DNA from: Caulobacter hibisci | GTDB lineage: Bacteria; Pseudomonadota; Alphaproteobacteria; Caulobacterales; Caulobacteraceae | DNA: 64,000 nt | Direction: 5' to 3' | Assembly (NCBI RefSeq): GCF_016135805.1 | Contig: NZ_JADWOX010000001.1 | Coordinates: 186,001-250,000 of the forward strand | Shown here: positions 9,652-17,620 of the stretch, in pieces | Layout of the letters: the number at the start of each line of letters is the position of its first letter | Numbering within the stretch: the stretch's first letter is position 1 | Position numbers and translations under genes: made by a program | Notes under the pieces: generated by a model | Told to the model about the DNA's origin: nothing | Seen by the model: only the letters and a program-made list of their open reading frames with translations | Databases searched by the model: none

Positions 9652-10842
9652 CTAGGCCGAGAGGGCCGCGACGCCCGGAAGCGTCTTGCCTTCCATCCAT
9701 TCCAGGAATGCGCCGCCCGCCGTCGAAACGAAGGTGAAGTCGGCCGACACGCCCGCATGGTTCAATGCCGCGACAGTATCACCGCCGCCTGCAACCGCCA
9801 CGATCTTACCCGATTTAGCCAGTTCCGCCGCGTGTTTCGCCGCCGAAACGGTCGCTTCGTCGAACGGGGGGACTTCGAAAACGCCAAGCGGACCATTCCA
9901 GATCAAGGTGACGCTTTCATCCATGGCGGCCAGCAGGCGCTTGGCGCTCTCGGGGCCGGCGTCGAGGATCAGGTCGTCGGCCTGCACTTCGCCCAGCGAA
10001 CGGACAGCGGTTTCGACGCCGGGAGCGACCTTCTTGGCCACCACCACGTCGACCGGCAGCAGCAGCTCGCAGCCGGCTGTCGCGGCCTTGGCGATGATCT
10101 CGCGGGCGGTGTCGGCCAGGTCCTTTTCGCAGAGCGAGCCGCCGACGTCGTGGCCCTGGGCGTAGAGGAAGGTGTTGGCCATGCCGCCGCCGATGGCCAG
10201 GCGGTCCAGCTTGGCGACCAGGTTGTTGAGCAGGTCGAGCTTGGTCGAGACCTTGGAGCCGCCGACGATGCCGATCACTGGCTTCTTCGGATTGCCGAGG
10301 GCGGCGTCCAGCGCTTCCAGCTCGCGCTGCATGGCCAGGCCCGGATAGGCCGGCAGCAGCTTGGCCAGGCCCTCGGTCGAGGCGTGGGCGCGGTGGGCGG
10401 CGCTGAAGGCGTCGTTGACATAGACGTCGCCATTGGCGGCCAGGGCGGCGGCGAACTCGGCGTCGTTCTTTTCCTCGCCGGCGTGGAAGCGGACGTTCTC
10501 CAGCAGGGCCACGCCGCCGTTCTCCAGGCCGTCGACCACCTTGGCGGCTTCAGGACCGATGGCGTCGCTGGCGAAGGCCACCGGCTGCTCCAGCAGCTTG
10601 GACAGCGGCTCGGCCACGAAGCCCAGGCTCATCTCCGGCACGACCTTGCCCTTGGGGCGGTCGAAGTGGGCCAGCAGGACGACCTTGGCGCCTTGCTTGG
10701 ACAGGTAGTGGATGGTCGGCAGGGCCGCGCGCAGGCGGGTGTCGTCGGTGATCCGGCCGCCATCGACCGGCACGTTGAAGTCCACCCGGACCAGGGCGCG
10801 CTTGCCGGCGAGATCGGCGGTGTCGAGGGTGCGGAAGGTCAT
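9652..10842 (-). CDS. pgk: phosphoglycerate kinase
   Basis: 396 residues, normal length. It transfers the acyl phosphate of 1,3-bisphosphoglycerate to ADP in the cytosol. N-terminal substrate domain: [21 protein letters not shown] and the basic-patch region [10 protein letters not shown]-terminal nucleotide domain: [21 protein letters not shown] and the GGGDTVAAL helix start. It lies between gap and fba on the same strand. A repeat pair and the gap terminator separate it from gap, so it probably has its own promoter. Confidence 0.97.
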   Translation of the reverse strand: MTFRTLDTADLAGKRALVRVDFNVPVDGGRITDDTRLRAALPTIHYLSKQGAKVVLLAHFDRPKGKVVPEMSLGFVAEPLSKLLEQPVAFASDAIGPEAAKVVDGLENGGVALLENVRFHAGEEKNDAEFAAALAANGDVYVNDAFSAAHRAHASTEGLAKLLPAYPGLAMQRELEALDAALGNPKKPVIGIVGGSKVSTKLDLLNNLVAKLDRLAIGGGMANTFLYAQGHDVGGSLCEKDLADTAREIIAKAATAGCELLLPVDVVVAKKVAPGVETAVRSLGEVQADDLILDAGPESAKRLLAAMDESVTLIWNGPLGVFEVPPFDEATVSAAKHAAELAKSGKIVAVAGGGDTVAALNHAGVSADFTFVSTAGGAFLEWMEGKTLPGVAALSA

Positions 10843-10870
10843 CGGGAAGATCCTGAAGGTCGGTGCGTTG

Positions 10871-10955
10871 GACCTCGCCCTTCGACAGGCTCAGGGCGAG
10901 GTCCAAGAGAGCAGGCGTTGCATCAGCCCTCATCCTGAGCCTGTCGAAGGACGAG
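10871..10955. repeat. inverted pair of CTTCGACAGGCTCAGG-type repeats
   Basis: 10871-10903 is a hairpin with stem GACCTCGCCC/GGGCGAGGTC around the core TTCGACAGGCTCA. 10929-10955 carries the same core in reverse (TGAGCCTGTCGAA) with stem CTCATCC/GGACGAG. The same family recurs at 15966-16061. Confidence 0.85.
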
Positions 10956-10978
10956 AGCGGCCTCGCGAGAGGCCAAGG

Positions 10979-11011
10979 AAAACCCCCGTCCTTGGGAGGG
11001 CGGGGGTTTTT
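10979..11011 (-). terminator. rho-independent terminator of gap
   Basis: Stem AAAACCCCCG...CGGGGGTTTTT with A/T runs on both sides, 6 bp after the gap stop. It should work in both directions. Confidence 0.9.
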
Positions 11012-11017
11012 GAAGGC

Positions 11018-12025
11018 TTAGAGGAACTTCGCCATTTCCAGAGCGGTGTCGCTCATGCGGGTCGCGAAGCCCCATTCGTTGTCGTACCAGCTGAGCACGC
11101 GGACCAGCTTGCCCTCGATGACCTGGGTCTGGGGCAGGGCGGCCGTCGAGCTGGCGGCGATGTGGTTGAGGTCCGACGAGACCAGCGGCTCGGTGGTGGT
11201 GAACAGCACGCCCTTCATGGCGCCGTCGGCGGCGGCCTGCAGGGCGGCGTTGACCTCGTCGACCGTGGTGTCGCGCGAGGGCACGACCTTCAGGTCGATG
11301 ACCGAGACGTTCGGGGTCGGGACGCGGATCGACGAGCCGTCGAGCTTGCCCTTCAGTTCCGGCAGCACCAGGCCCAGGGCCTTGGCGGCGCCGGTCGAGG
11401 TCGGGATCATGCTCAGGGCCGCGGCGCGGGCGCGGTAGAGGTCCTTGTGCATGGTGTCCAGCGTCGGCTGGTCGCCGGTGTAGCTGTGGATCGTGGTCAT
11501 GTAGCCACGCTCGATGCCGACCAGGTCGTGCAGGACCTTGGCCACCGGGGCCAGGGCGTTGGTGGTGCACGAGCCGTTCGAGACGATGATGTCGTCGGCG
11601 GTCAGGGTCTCGTGGTTGACCTTGTAGACGATGGTCTTGTCGGCGCCGTCGGCGGGAGCCGAGACCAGCACGCGCTTGGCGCCGGCCTTCAGGTGCAGGG
11701 CGGCCTTGTCCTTGGCGGTGAAGATGCCGGTGCACTCGAAGGCGATGTCGACGCCGAGGTCGCCGTGCGGCAGCTCTTCGGGGTTGCGGATCGCGGTGAC
11801 CTTGATCTTGCCCGTGCCGACGTCGATCCAGTCCTCGCCCGAGGTGACGACGCCGGGGAAGCGGCCGTGGACGCTGTCGTAGCGCAGCAGGTGCGCATTG
11901 GTCTCGACCGGGCCCAGATCGTTGATCGCCACCACCTCGATGTCGCGGCGGCCGTGCTCGGCGATGGAGCGCAGCACGAGGCGGCCGATGCGGCCGAAGC
12001 CGTTGATGGCGACGCGAAGGGCCAT
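11018..12025 (-). CDS. gap: glyceraldehyde-3-phosphate dehydrogenase, type I
   Basis: 335 residues from ATG at 12025 with GAGGAG upstream; a longer in-frame extension upstream has no family match. It oxidises glyceraldehyde-3-phosphate with NAD and phosphate. The NAD-binding start is VAINGFGRIGR. Asp in AINDLG fits NAD rather than NADP preference. The catalytic Cys is in SNGSCTTN (about residue 153), and SWYDNEWG lies near the C-terminus. It has its own promoter candidate and a strong terminator. Confidence 0.97.
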   Translation of the reverse strand: MALRVAINGFGRIGRLVLRSIAEHGRRDIEVVAINDLGPVETNAHLLRYDSVHGRFPGVVTSGEDWIDVGTGKIKVTAIRNPEELPHGDLGVDIAFECTGIFTAKDKAALHLKAGAKRVLVSAPADGADKTIVYKVNHETLTADDIIVSNGSCTTNALAPVAKVLHDLVGIERGYMTTIHSYTGDQPTLDTMHKDLYRARAAALSMIPTSTGAAKALGLVLPELKGKLDGSSIRVPTPNVSVIDLKVVPSRDTTVDEVNAALQAAADGAMKGVLFTTTEPLVSSDLNHIAASSTAALPQTQVIEGKLVRVLSWYDNEWGFATRMSDTALEMAKFL

Positions 12026-12088
12026 GTGGTCTTTCTCCTCACGATCGGACCCGCTCGGGATCGAGCGGCGTTCCTTGATTTTGCAGGC

Positions 12089-12117
12089 GGTTTCGCGGTC
12101 GCGAGCGGCGAAGTCAA
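12089..12117 (-). promoter_or_regulatory. candidate gap promoter
   Basis: On the minus strand TTGACTTC is followed after 13 bp by GCGAAACC, close to the Caulobacter housekeeping pattern (TTGACGGS, 10-14 bp, GCTANAWC). This implies a leader of about 55-60 nt. Confidence 0.45.
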
Positions 12118-12242
12118 CCCCAGGATCGCTCACAAGCCATTCGCTATTGTTGTGGCGCCGGTAACATCGCCCAATTGTGGTCACGCCCGCTGGCGAAGTC
12201 GGCGGCGATCTATATGTTGCGCCGCATGATGGAAGCTTGCCG

Positions 12243-12686
12243 ATGACCCCGGGCGAAGGAAGCGCCCTCGACCTGGCCGCGCGCCGGCTTGAGCGCGCGG
12301 TGGCGAATTTGGAGCAGAAAATCGCCGCCGAACGGGCCGAACACGCGCGTCTGGCCGCTCAGCCGGCCTCGGGGGACCTGTTCGAGGCGCCGTCGGCCGT
12401 GGCGGACGCCGCCGTCGTCGAGAAGGCCGCCCAGCTGGCCGCCGATCTGGAAGCCGCCCGCGGTCGCGAGCGCGCCCTGGAAGAGGCCGGCGAGCAGGCC
12501 AGCGAGGCCCTGGGCCGCGCCATCGCCGAGATCCGCGCCGCTTTGGGCGACGAGAGCCTGATCGGCGAAGGCGTCCACGACGACGAAGACGAACTCCAGC
12601 TCACCGACATCGTCGAGGACGACCTGGAGCCGCCGTTCGAGGACGACGAGCCGCCCTTCGACCCCGACCCGCCCGCGAAGGCCTGA
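12243..12686 (+). CDS. zauP: ZauP-like coiled-coil protein, ZapA partner
   Basis: 147 residues. The ATG at 12243 has GGAAG 7 bases upstream; an upstream GTG at 12177 would add 22 residues. Residues 10-100 are Ala/Glu/Arg-rich heptads that predict a long coiled coil. The C-terminus is very acidic with two Pro-Pro-Phe segments. It ends 4 bp before zapA. In Caulobacter crescentus the coiled-coil protein encoded in the zapA operon, ZauP, works with ZapA to focus the FtsZ ring. Position and architecture fit; the assignment rests on synteny. Confidence 0.78.
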   Translation: MTPGEGSALDLAARRLERAVANLEQKIAAERAEHARLAAQPASGDLFEAPSAVADAAVVEKAAQLAADLEAARGRERALEEAGEQASEALGRAIAEIRAALGDESLIGEGVHDDEDELQLTDIVEDDLEPPFEDDEPPFDPDPPAKA

Positions 12687-12690
12687 GCCC

Positions 12691-13017
12691 ATGGCGCAAC
12701 TGACCATTCACGTGAACGGCCGTCCCTACAGCGTCGGCTGCGAAGACGGCCAGGAGGCCCACCTCCTGGAGATCGCGCGCCTGTTCGACCGCCAGGTCCG
12801 CCAGGTCAGCCAGGAGGTCGGCCAGCTGGGCGAGACCCGCCTGTTCCTGATGGGCGCCCTGCTGCTGGCCGACGAGCTGTCGGATCTGAAGCTGCGCCTG
12901 GCCCACAACCAGTCGGAACTGGCCCGCCTGCAGAACGAACAGACCCGCGTCGAAATCCGCGCCATCAAGGCCATCGACGCCGCGGCCGAGCGCATCGAGA
13001 AGCTGGCGGCGGGGTAA
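12691..13017 (+). CDS. zapA: cell division protein ZapA
   Basis: 108 residues, typical length. N-terminal beta-rich head (TIHVNGRPYSVGCEDGQE) with the hxhxGxxYxhxC pattern of ZapA, then HLLEIARLFDRQVRQV and a coiled-coil tail. It binds FtsZ filaments and cross-links them at midcell. It is co-transcribed with zauP. The 6S RNA gene follows, the order seen in many Proteobacteria. Confidence 0.93.
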   Translation: MAQLTIHVNGRPYSVGCEDGQEAHLLEIARLFDRQVRQVSQEVGQLGETRLFLMGALLLADELSDLKLRLAHNQSELARLQNEQTRVEIRAIKAIDAAAERIEKLAAG

Positions 13018-13075
13018 ATCGCGACCCGCGTCAACGCGGCGCTGGCGCCGACGCCCCCGACCCCCTATCTTGTCA

Positions 13076-13246
13076 GGCGGCGGGTCTTGCTGTGGCCCTC
13101 GTCGAAGATTTCTATTCCCAGGGACCTTAATCTCTCTATCGGGACCTGTTCCCTCCCGTGGCCGTGGCTGCGGGAACACGGGGCCCACCTGTAACTAACA
13201 GGTTCGAGTGGATTGAAACGTCTTCACGGTTCTTCGCGGCGCCGCC
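13076..13246 (+). ncRNA. ssrS: 6S RNA
   Basis: Lies between zapA and the 5-FCL gene, the classical place for ssrS. About 171 nt can close on a terminal stem GGCGGCG (13076-13082) / CGCCGCC (13240-13246), with long imperfectly paired arms and a central unpaired region, as in 6S RNA. It mimics an open promoter and binds sigma-70 RNA polymerase in stationary phase. A -10-like TATCTT precedes the 5' end. The ends are estimated from pairing. Confidence 0.75.
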
Positions 13247-13302
13247 ACCTTATCCCCTTCATGCCCCTCCCTTCACGCCATGCCGCGCGCTAGAAGTCGG
13301 CC

Positions 13303-13917
13303 ATGACCATCGCCGATCCCGCCGCCGCCAAGACCGCCCTGCGCGTCTTCGTGCGCAATCGCCGCAAGCAGCTGGCGCTGGAGCATCCCGAAGCCGACTG
13401 GAAGCTGGTCGACGCCGGCCGCGAGCCGCTGTCGGCGCGCTTTCCGCAGCCGCAGGGCAAGGTCGCCGCGCTCTATCACGGCCTGGGTTCGGAGGTTTCG
13501 GCCCGCGCCCTGGCCGACTGGCTGGCCGAGCAGGGTTGGGCGCTGGCCTTGCCCAGCGTCGAGGGCGCGAACGCCGACGGCCTGGGCGGCCACATGGTCT
13601 TCCGAACCTGGACGCCGGGAGAGGCCCTGGCCCGCGACGCCATCGGCCTGGTCGCTCCGCTGCGGCAGAACCCCATAGTTCAGCCCGATCTGGTAGCCGT
13701 TCCGCTGCTCGCCTACGACCGCGCCGGCGTGCGGCTGGGGCAGGGCGGAGGCTATTACGACCGGGCGCTGGAGGCCCTGCGCGGCCGCAAGGACGTCTTC
13801 GCCCTGGGGCTGGCCTATCACGGCCAGGAGACCCATAACCTGCCGGTCGAGGCGCACGATCAACGATTGGACGCCATCCTGACCGAAAACGAGTATATCG
13901 CGGTCCGAAAGGACTAA
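13303..13917 (+). CDS. 5-formyltetrahydrofolate cyclo-ligase
   Basis: 204 residues. It converts 5-formyl-THF with ATP to 5,10-methenyl-THF (folate repair). The 5-FCL signature LGQGGGYYDRAL lies near residue 145; a basic N-terminus (FVRNRRKQL) and LALPSVEG also fit. Family members are often called YgfA/FthC. It follows 6S RNA, as in enterobacteria where the two are co-transcribed. The next gene starts 3 bp downstream, so a two-gene operon is likely. Confidence 0.93.
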   Translation: MTIADPAAAKTALRVFVRNRRKQLALEHPEADWKLVDAGREPLSARFPQPQGKVAALYHGLGSEVSARALADWLAEQGWALALPSVEGANADGLGGHMVFRTWTPGEALARDAIGLVAPLRQNPIVQPDLVAVPLLAYDRAGVRLGQGGGYYDRALEALRGRKDVFALGLAYHGQETHNLPVEAHDQRLDAILTENEYIAVRKD

Positions 13918-13920
13918 CTG

Positions 13921-14742
13921 ATGCGCTTTGCCTTCTTCGGGGATGTCGTCGGCAAGTCGGGCCGTGACGGCCTGGCCGATCACCTGCTCGCCCTGCGTCG
14001 CCAGCTCGGACTCGAGTTCGTGATCATCAACGCCGAGAACGCCGCCGCCGGCTTCGGCATCACCGAGAACACCGCCCGCGAGCTGTTCGAGGCCGGGGCC
14101 GACTGCCTGACGCTCGGCAACCACAGCTGGGACCAGCGCGAGGCCCTGACCTACATCGTGCGCGAGCCGCGCCTGATCCGTCCGGCCAACTACCCGATCC
14201 TGTCGGACGCGCCGGGCCGGGGCAGCCATCTGTTCCAGACCGACTCGGGCAAGACCGTGTTCGTCGTCAACCTGCTGGGTCGGGTGCACATGGACGCCAT
14301 GGACGACCCGTTCGCCGCCGCCGACCGCGAGCTCGACAAGGCCCCGCTGGGCCAGGTGGCCGACGCGGTGATCGTCGACATGCACTGCGAGGCGACGTCA
14401 GAGAAGATGGCCATGGGCCACTATTGCGACAGCCGCGCCAGCCTGGTGGTGGGCACCCACACCCACGTGCCGACCGCCGACTGCCAGATCCTGCCCGGCG
14501 GCACGGCCTACCAGACCGACGCCGGGGCCTGCGCCGACTACGACAGCGTCATCGGCAACCAGAAGGAAGAGCCCCTGCGGCGCTTCACCACCAAGATCAG
14601 CGGCGGCCGCTACCAGCCCGCCAGCGGCCCGGCCACGGTCTGCGGCGTGTTCGTCGAGACCGACGACCGCACGGGCTTGGCGGTCCGCGTCGAGCCGATC
14701 CGGGTGGGGGGCAGGCTCCAGCAGAGCGTGCCCCAAGTCTGA
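13921..14742 (+). CDS. YmdB/TIGR00282-family metallophosphoesterase
   Basis: 273 residues, normal length. Dinuclear metal ligands can be followed in order: FFGDVVG (Asp near 8), INAENAAAGFG, GNHSWDQ and GTHTHVPTAD. Family members are cytosolic phosphodiesterases with activity on 2',3'-cyclic nucleotides in vitro; the Bacillus member affects biofilm and RNA metabolism. It sits in the 5-FCL operon. The substrate in this organism is unknown. Confidence 0.92.
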   Translation: MRFAFFGDVVGKSGRDGLADHLLALRRQLGLEFVIINAENAAAGFGITENTARELFEAGADCLTLGNHSWDQREALTYIVREPRLIRPANYPILSDAPGRGSHLFQTDSGKTVFVVNLLGRVHMDAMDDPFAAADRELDKAPLGQVADAVIVDMHCEATSEKMAMGHYCDSRASLVVGTHTHVPTADCQILPGGTAYQTDAGACADYDSVIGNQKEEPLRRFTTKISGGRYQPASGPATVCGVFVETDDRTGLAVRVEPIRVGGRLQQSVPQV

Positions 14743-14752
14743 CCCGCAGACC

Positions 14753-14896
14753 TTAGCGCGCGGGCTTGCTGGCGTGCGGGGGAGGGACCGGCGCTGGTCG
14801 CGCCGGGGCTGTTCCGGCGGGCATCGGTACGTTCACCTTGAACGTCGGGAAGATCGAATTCCCGGCGTTCGGGGCCTTTCGGTCTTGCTGGCTCAA
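14753..14896 (-). CDS. 47-residue Pro/Ala-rich peptide, partner of the SLATT-like gene
   Basis: TTG start at 14896 overlaps the stop of the preceding gene (TTGA), an arrangement typical of translational coupling. The peptide has a short hydrophilic start (SQQDRKAPNAG), a central SIFPTFKVNVPMP segment and a Pro/Ala-rich basic tail ending in SKPAR. I do not recognise the family. Its reality is supported by the exact overlap with the upstream gene and the ordered composition. It could be an antitoxin-like or accessory peptide of the membrane protein; that is inference. Confidence 0.6.
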   Translation of the reverse strand: MSQQDRKAPNAGNSIFPTFKVNVPMPAGTAPARPAPVPPPHASKPAR

Positions 14897-15414
14897 GGCG
14901 TCACCTCGTCGATGTACGTAACCCGAAGATAGTCTTCCGTCTGAGATTCCGCCAGCCGGACCAGCTTCGGATCCGGTTCGAAGCCTTCGGGAAAGTGCTT
15001 GCGTTCGGCGTCCAGCCGCAGGCGACGCAACTTTTGCAAACGCTTGCTGATTTCCTGATCGGTGAGTCGTCCGGCGTAGATTTCCGTCCATTCTGCATCG
15101 GCATCGATCCAGATGATCTCCATAGCAATGGTCAAGTCACTGGCCGCACGATGCAGCTTGGCAAATGGAAACACGCCTTTCAGCGCATCGAGAAGCTGCG
15201 CCGAGGCGATGATACCGGACCAGAGGAGCGGCAAGTCCTTCCAGACGACCCATCCTGCGATAGCCCCGCTTGAACTTACGGCCTTGATCAGTTCGATGGC
15301 TCGCACCTGCTTGGCGAGGCGATTGCGGTACAGCCGCATATAATTGCTCGCGGCTTTCACCTGCCTCAACTCAGCCCAATAAAGATTGGGCGGCTGGTTC
15401 GCCTGTTTCGCCAT
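14893..15414 (-). CDS. SLATT-like two-helix membrane protein
   Basis: 173 residues, ATG start. Layout: an amphipathic N-terminal helix (residues 10-40), two close hydrophobic segments (about 45-62 and 65-85), then a charged helical C-terminal half (SKRLQKLRRLRLDAERKHF). This resembles SLATT-domain proteins, thought to be membrane effectors in nucleotide-triggered defence, but no exact motif proves it. Its GC is visibly lower than its neighbours, which suggests transfer. It is coupled to the 47-residue peptide gene and preceded by a perfect dyad. No nucleotidyltransferase is nearby. Confidence 0.65.
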   Translation of the reverse strand: MAKQANQPPNLYWAELRQVKAASNYMRLYRNRLAKQVRAIELIKAVSSSGAIAGWVVWKDLPLLWSGIIASAQLLDALKGVFPFAKLHRAASDLTIAMEIIWIDADAEWTEIYAGRLTDQEISKRLQKLRRLRLDAERKHFPEGFEPDPKLVRLAESQTEDYLRVTYIDEVTP

Positions 15415-15422
15415 GCAACGAC

Positions 15423-15445
15423 CCTATGGGAATGCGCACCATAGG
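15423..15445. promoter_or_regulatory. dyad operator candidate before the SLATT-like gene
   Basis: CCTATGG, 9 bp, CCATAGG: a perfect 7-bp inverted repeat 9 bp upstream of the ATG at 15414, in the leader. It could bind a repressor or form an RNA hairpin beside the start. Confidence 0.4.
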
Positions 15446-15539
15446 TTGTCTTTTCAGCACCTATCTGGCAATGGTTTAGCTTGCATCCGTCATCATCCCC
15501 GGCCCAACCTCCGCTCGAGGAAAGCCAGAGGAGACCTCC

Positions 15540-15956
15540 ATGACCGACGCCACCGTCTACACCGCCAAGGCCCACGCCGTGGGCGGACGCCAGGGGACCG
15601 CCAAGACCGATGACGGTCACCTGGACGTGCAGCTGGGCTATCCCAAGTCGCTGGGCGGCAATGGCGAGGGGACCAATCCCGAGCAGCTGTTCGCAGCGGG
15701 CTACGCGGCCTGTTTCCTGGGCGCGCTGGGACTCGTGGCCCGTGGGCAGAGCGTCGCCCTGGGCGAGCACAGCCTCGACAGCGAGGTCGATCTGATCAAG
15801 GACGACGTCAGCTTCCACATCGGCGTGCGCCTGACGCTGAACGCGCCGGACGTCGATCGCGCGGTCGCCGAAGACCTACTGCACAAGGCCCACCAGGTGT
15901 GTCCCTATTCCAAGGCGACGCGCGGCAACGTGGTGGTCGAGCTGAAGGTGGCGTGA
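15540..15956 (+). CDS. ohr: organic hydroperoxide resistance protein (Ohr/OsmC family)
   Basis: 138 residues, typical. It is a thiol peroxidase that reduces organic and fatty-acid hydroperoxides in the cytosol. The two redox Cys are in AAGYAACFLGAL (about residue 58) and HQVCPYSKATRGN (about residue 120), with Arg/Glu partners conserved. A GAGGAG-type ribosome site precedes the ATG. No OhrR regulator is adjacent. The repeat pair downstream may end the transcript. Confidence 0.95.
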   Translation: MTDATVYTAKAHAVGGRQGTAKTDDGHLDVQLGYPKSLGGNGEGTNPEQLFAAGYAACFLGALGLVARGQSVALGEHSLDSEVDLIKDDVSFHIGVRLTLNAPDVDRAVAEDLLHKAHQVCPYSKATRGNVVVELKVA

Positions 15957-15965
15957 GGCGGGCGT

Positions 15966-16061
15966 GGTCCTCGTCCTTCGACAGGCTCAGGATGAGGACC
16001 ATTTTCAGGTCTGCGGATCAGTAGAAAACCTCACCCTGAGCCTGTCGAAGGGCGAGGTTTT
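15966..16061. repeat. inverted pair of CTTCGACAGGCTCAGG-type repeats
   Basis: 15966-16000 has stem GGTCCTCGTCC/GGATGAGGACC around TTCGACAGGCTCA. 16025-16061 has stem AAAACCTCACCC/GGGCGAGGTTTT around the inverted core. Same family as 10871-10955. The second unit, with A/T ends, may serve as terminator for both converging genes. Confidence 0.85.
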
Positions 16062-16073
16062 CGCTTCTCACAT

Positions 16074-16463
16074 CTACAGCCGGCACTTGCGATAGACGCC
16101 CGGCCGCAGGCGGTAGGTGTCGGTGCGCGGGTTGTAGCTGCGATAGCGCTGCTGGCAGGCGCGGACGTGCCGGTACCAGCTGTTGGGCTTGCCCCAGTGC
16201 GAGGGCGGGGCCGGTGGGCGAGCGCCCCAGTGGTTGTCCCAATGGCCATAGTCCGGTCCGCCGGGGCGACCGGGATCCGGACGGCCGGGACCAGGACGAT
16301 CAGGGCCGGGGCCGCCGGGACCATGGCCCGATCCGGGTCCCGATCCTTGTCCAGGACCTTGCCCGCCATGGCCGGGCGGATGCGATTGCGGCGACTGGGC
16401 GAGGGCGGCGGGCGCGGCGGCCAGCAGGGCGGCGCCGATCACGGCGAGCATCATCTTGCGCAT
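16074..16463 (-). CDS. secreted Gly/Pro-rich protein with BA14K-like C-terminus
   Basis: 129 residues from ATG at 16463. Signal peptide (MRKMMLAVIG... ending ALAQ), then a low-complexity Gly/Pro/His/Asp region (residues 24-85) with repeated PGP/RPG units. The C-terminal 40 residues (CQQRYRSYNPRTDTYR... ending in Cys) match the BA14K pattern C-x2-RYRSYdP-x-T-x-Y. BA14K was described as an immunoreactive, lectin-like Brucella protein. Likely periplasmic or surface-exposed; role unknown. Confidence 0.75.
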   Translation of the reverse strand: MRKMMLAVIGAALLAAAPAALAQSPQSHPPGHGGQGPGQGSGPGSGHGPGGPGPDRPGPGRPDPGRPGGPDYGHWDNHWGARPPAPPSHWGKPNSWYRHVRACQQRYRSYNPRTDTYRLRPGVYRKCRL

Positions 16464-16636
16464 GAAGCAGACTCCCATCGCCGAGCCGGCGCGACGCGCC
16501 CCCGAACATGGAACTCGGCTGGACCTCAACCATTCAGCGTGGCCGACGGTTCCATCCCCGGGGTGACAAGACGCGCCTCGAAGCGGTAGAAGCGCCGCCA
16601 ACCCCTTACTGTCACACACTAGAGAAGAGCCTCCGA

Positions 16637-17389
16637 ATGGCCGGCCACTCGAAATTCAAGAACATCATGCACCGCAAGGGCCGCGCCGACGCCGCGCGCT
16701 CCAAGCTGTTCTCCAAGCTGTCGCGTGAAATCACCGTGGCGGCCAAGACCGGCCTGCCCGATCCGGCCATGAACCCGCGCCTGCGCCTGGCCGTGAACAA
16801 CGCCAAGGCCGAAAGCCTGCCCAAGGACGTCATCGAGCGCGCCATCAAGAAGTCGCAGATGGGCGACGCGGCCGACTACGCCGAAATCCGCTACGAGGGC
16901 ATGGGCCCGGGCGGCGTCGGCGTCATCGTCGAGGTGCTGACCGACAACAAGAACCGCGCGGCCAGCAACGTCCGCTCGCTGTTCTCCAAGCACGGCGGCA
17001 ATCTGGGCGCCACCGGCTCTGTGACCTTCAACTTCGACCGCCTGGGCCAGATCGAGTATCCGGCCTCGAAGGCCAGCGAAGACGACATGATGGAAGCGGC
17101 CATCGAGGCCGGCGCCCAGGACGTCGAGAGCGACATGGGCGAGGACGGCGGCCACACCGTCTACACCGCCTTCGAGGACCTCAACGAGGTCTCGACCGCC
17201 CTTGAAGCCAAGTTCGGCGAAGCCTCCTCGACCAAGATCGTCTGGAAGCCCAAGCTGCTGAACGAGGTCACCGGCGACAGCGTCGCCACCCTGATGAAGC
17301 TGCTCGACGGCCTGGACGAGGACGACGACGTCCAGAATGTCTATTCCAGCGCCGACATCAGCGAGGAAGAGCTGGCCAAGCTGGGCTGA
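16637..17389 (+). CDS. yebC: YebC/PmpR-family regulatory or translation factor
   Basis: 250 residues from ATG at 16637 ([18 protein letters not shown]), the conserved family start. Three domains: N-terminal helical bundle with [31 protein letters not shown], and [14 protein letters not shown] in the second domain. Family members bind DNA as regulators or, as more recent work suggests, help ribosomes through proline-rich stretches. In many Proteobacteria it lies next to ruvC; here ileS follows. Confidence 0.95.
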   Translation: MAGHSKFKNIMHRKGRADAARSKLFSKLSREITVAAKTGLPDPAMNPRLRLAVNNAKAESLPKDVIERAIKKSQMGDAADYAEIRYEGMGPGGVGVIVEVLTDNKNRAASNVRSLFSKHGGNLGATGSVTFNFDRLGQIEYPASKASEDDMMEAAIEAGAQDVESDMGEDGGHTVYTAFEDLNEVSTALEAKFGEASSTKIVWKPKLLNEVTGDSVATLMKLLDGLDEDDDVQNVYSSADISEEELAKLG

Positions 17390-17412
17390 TCCTTCTTCGA
17401 TCGAACGACGAG

Positions 17413-17445
17413 ACGGCCGTTCCAGGCGACTGGAGCGGCCGTTTC
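17413..17445 (+). terminator. probable terminator of yebC
   Basis: Stem ACGGCCG-TTCCAG / CTGGAG-CGGCCGT with loop GCGA and a short TTT tail, 23 bp after the stop. Confidence 0.6.
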
Positions 17446-17620
17446 CGTGTCAGGCTCCCCTTTGCGCTCGCCGCCCGCTCTGCTATCCCGTCGCCTCATG
17501 AGTTTCGTTCGGAAGATCGCGCGAATTATCCGCCCGGCGTGACGCCGCCGGACGAGACCTCCAGCGCGCGCCGGGTTCCACCCGCCTTCTTCCGACATTC
17601 CAGAGCTGGATAGCCTTCCC

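Noticed and set aside
10871..10955. Possible CRISPR-like repeats
   Set aside because: Only two inverted units, no direct repeats or regular spacers. The same holds for the other repeat pairs.
17443..17620. T-box or other riboswitch before ileS
   Set aside because: No T-box sequence or antiterminator was seen, and T-boxes are not expected in this group.
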